Of a stretch of DNA of 8,953 nucleotides, positions 7,739-8,953 are shown piece by piece. Below the pieces are notes generated by a model. It saw only the letters and a program-made list of their open reading frames with translations. It was not told where the DNA came from and ran no database searches. The translations under genes were made by a program, and so were the position numbers. This DNA comes from Thermohalobaculum sp045106875. GTDB taxonomy: Bacteria; Pseudomonadota; Alphaproteobacteria; Rhodobacterales; Rhodobacteraceae. The DNA is taken from the NCBI GenBank assembly GCA_045106875.1, contig JBGCFK010000007.1:1-8953 (forward strand), read 5' to 3'. Numbering within the stretch: the stretch's first letter is position 1; each line of letters begins with the position of its first letter.

Positions 7739-8086
7739 ATGAGACATTGGTTGAAGACACTTCTGGTTGTGCCTGTTGGTGCATTCCTGCTTGCAGGTGC
7801 CTCGCCCGCTGCGGCGGATGGGCAGCGTGGGTATTCGCGCGTGCTGGACCGGGTGGAGGACAGGCTGGACAGGTTGGAGAATCGGTTGGATCGCCGCGTG
7901 ACGCTTGGTCCGCGGGATCGTCTGGAAGACCGGTTGGATCGCCGCGAGGATCGCTTTGATCGCCGCCACGGCCCGCGTGCCTCACGTTATTACTCCCGCG
8001 TGGATCGGAAGCTTGACCGGAAGGAGCGCCGCGCTCAGCGCCGGGCCTTGCGGCGTGCGTATCATCGGGGTTGGCGTTACCGCTGA
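7739..8086 (+). CDS. small exported Arg/Asp-rich protein with heptad-like repeats
   Basis: The 115-residue protein starts at ATG 7739 with CGGAGA (7727-7732) upstream. Residues 1-26 form a clear Sec signal peptide: a basic start, hydrophobic core LLVVPVGAFLLAGA, and cleavage after SPAAA before Asp27. The 89-residue mature part has 30 Arg and 12 Asp and no Cys. Residues 37-52 and 60-76 repeat Asp-Arg pairs with 4-3-4-3 spacing (DRVEDRLDRLENRLDRR), with Leu/Val/Phe between, as in short amphipathic or coiled-coil helices. The last 20 residues are strongly basic (RRAQRRALRR, then HRGWRYR). It should be periplasmic. Small basic exported proteins of this look are common in alphaproteobacteria, but I cannot name a family. 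The aldehyde dehydrogenase ends 88 bases upstream, and a strong terminator follows 19 bases after the stop, so it may be its own unit or the tail of that operon. Confidence 0.78.
   Translation: MRHWLKTLLVVPVGAFLLAGASPAAADGQRGYSRVLDRVEDRLDRLENRLDRRVTLGPRDRLEDRLDRREDRFDRRHGPRASRYYSRVDRKLDRKERRAQRRALRRAYHRGWRYR
7883..7946 (+). repeat. 16-base direct repeat inside the Arg-rich gene
   Basis: CGGTTGGATCGCCGCG occurs at 7883-7898 and again at 7931-7946, exactly 48 bases (16 codons) apart and in frame. Both copies encode RLDRR. A shorter relative, GATCGCCGC, recurs near 7958. This points to internal duplication as the origin of the Asp-Arg repeats in the protein. Confidence 0.7.
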
Positions 8087-8105
8087 CTCCAAGAAACCAG
8101 TCAGG

Positions 8106-8143
8106 AAGGGCGTCGACGTTGTGTCGGCGCCCTTTTGCTTTTT
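8106..8143 (+). terminator. strong rho-independent terminator after the Arg-rich gene
   Basis: A 12-bp stem (8106-8117 with 8123-8134, one G-T wobble) encloses the 5-base loop GTTGT and runs into TTTTGCTTTTT (8133-8143). It begins 19 bases after the stop at 8086, in the expected place to end plus-strand transcription. Confidence 0.85.
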
Positions 8144-8285
8144 GCACAAATTTTGCTGGAATTTTGCGCAACGGATCTGTGCCGGCAATTCGTTTCACCA
8201 ATGTCTGTCGGGCAGCTTGTCGATGCTGCTTTCGGTTATATGCCCGGCAGGCGGGCTGTGACGGCAACCCCCTCCCGCCGCGGCC

Positions 8286-8317
8286 CGGTCCCTCTGCCAC
8301 TAGTGGCAGGGGGACCG
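8286..8317. terminator. 14-bp hairpin between convergent genes
   Basis: Bases 8286-8299 pair with 8304-8317 (one G-T wobble) around the loop CTAG. It lies eight bases past the stop of the minus-strand carboxypeptidase gene. On the minus strand no T-run follows the stem; on the plus strand only CCCTTTAT follows. It therefore probably shapes or protects the 3' end of the carboxypeptidase mRNA rather than being a textbook terminator. Apart from this hairpin and the terminator at 8106-8143, I see nothing in 8087-8324. Confidence 0.5.
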
Positions 8318-8324
8318 CCCTTTA

Positions 8325-8953
8325 TCACAGCTCGTACAGCGCACCGAACTTGGTGTTCAGATAGGCCAGCAAGGCGGTCTCGTCCGGGGCCTTGCCGGTC
8401 ACGCGGGTAATCAGGTCGACAGGTAGATAGGTTGCGCCGGGCCTGTGGATCTTCTCGCGCATCCAGCCAATCGGCCCGGAGACATCGCCATCTGCAATCG
8501 CCGGATCCACATCGCCAAGCTCCTGCCGCATCGAGGCGTCAAGACACCCGGCGTAGATGTTGCCCAACGCGTATGTCGGGAAGTACCCGAACAGCCCGGC
8601 AGACCAGTGCACATCCTGCAGTACCCCGTTCGAAGGGCGGTCCACTTGGATGCCGAAATCGGCGAGGAAGCGATCGTTCCACGCGGCTTCCAGGTCCGAA
8701 GGGGCAAGATCTCCACCGATCAGGGCCTGCTCCAGTTCGTAACGCAGCATGATGTGCAGGTTGTAATGCACCTCATCAGCTTCCGTCCGGATGAACCCCG
8801 GGCCAACCCGGTTCACGGCAGCGTAGAAATCATCCGCACGCCCGATGCCGAAGTCCCCGAACGTGTCCTGCATGCGTGGATAGAGCCAGCTGCAGAATGC
8901 TTCGCTTCGCCCGATCTGATTCTCGCAAAACCTCGACTGGCTTTCATGCACGC
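8325..8953 (-). CDS. M32 family metallocarboxypeptidase (Taq carboxypeptidase type), C-terminal part
   Basis: The frame is open to the right edge, so the start is outside the window; the GTG at 8951 is an internal Val. About 208 residues are visible of a family that is usually near 490-500. HESQSR at the visible start is the M32 HES(G)Q motif, whose Glu is the third zinc ligand; the HExxH motif should lie some 25-30 residues upstream, out of view. IRTEADEVHYNLHI (54-67) and DVHWSAGLFGYFPTYALGN (113-131) are the other family signatures. M32 enzymes are cytosolic, dimeric zinc peptidases that release residues from peptide C-termini. TGA at 8325-8327 ends the gene just before a long hairpin. It is convergent with the Arg-rich gene and has no visible functional link to it. 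Confidence 0.92.
   Translation of the reverse strand, partial: VHESQSRFCENQIGRSEAFCSWLYPRMQDTFGDFGIGRADDFYAAVNRVGPGFIRTEADEVHYNLHIMLRYELEQALIGGDLAPSDLEAAWNDRFLADFGIQVDRPSNGVLQDVHWSAGLFGYFPTYALGNIYAGCLDASMRQELGDVDPAIADGDVSGPIGWMREKIHRPGATYLPVDLITRVTGKAPDETALLAYLNTKFGALYEL

Noticed and set aside
7883..7970. Repeats considered as a CRISPR-like array
   Set aside because: Only two 16-base copies, in frame within a coding gene and with coding spacer; simple internal duplication.
7506..8300. 264-codon open frame on the minus strand
   Set aside because: Crosses the end of the aldehyde dehydrogenase, the Arg-rich gene and the plus-strand terminator; low-complexity Pro/Arg/Ala shadow of the Asp-Arg repeats.
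8135..8410. 91-codon plus-strand open frame after the terminator
   Set aside because: Starts inside the terminator stem and runs antisense into the M32 carboxypeptidase; Arg/Pro-rich shadow.

Overview
This GC-rich window looks like chromosomal DNA of an alphaproteobacterium, most likely Rhodobacteraceae (Roseobacter group). The assignment is inferred from codon usage, the style of the class III aminotransferase and agmatinase, and the gene mix; no rRNA or other taxonomic marker is present. I see no tRNA, rRNA, CRISPR array, insertion sequence or phage gene.

Left part (1-2231): the C-terminal two thirds or so of an outer-membrane protein in which tetratricopeptide repeats lead into a TonB-receptor-like beta-barrel. 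It is followed 22 bases later by a 46-residue Cys/Pro/Trp-rich ORF with a very good ribosome binding site (2008-2148). Two short hairpins then separate this unit from the next.

Middle part (2232-7650): a polyamine/guanidine catabolism neighbourhood. A PLP-dependent class III aminotransferase (2232-3593) lies 12 bases before an agmatinase-type ureohydrolase (3606-4558). The ureohydrolase reads correctly only if one base is restored near 3920, so it is either a pseudogene or carries a sequence error. An NAD(P)-dependent aldehyde dehydrogenase (6169-7650) lies beyond an oppositely oriented AAA+ ATPase gene (4584-5900, minus strand). The plausible shared job is agmatine breakdown: agmatine to putrescine and urea by the agmatinase, putrescine to 4-aminobutanal by the aminotransferase, then to 4-aminobutyrate by the dehydrogenase. 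The alternative order is transamination and oxidation of agmatine first, with hydrolysis of 4-guanidinobutyrate last. Substrates are inferred from context, not read from the sequence.

Right part (7651-8953): a small exported Arg/Asp-rich protein with heptad-like repeats (7739-8086), closed by a strong rho-independent terminator. A convergent gene for an M32 metallocarboxypeptidase (minus strand) runs off the right edge.

The least explained items are the TPR-barrel/Cys-rich-peptide pair, the AAA+ ATPase of unknown role, and the Arg-rich exported protein. The rest is ordinary metabolism.
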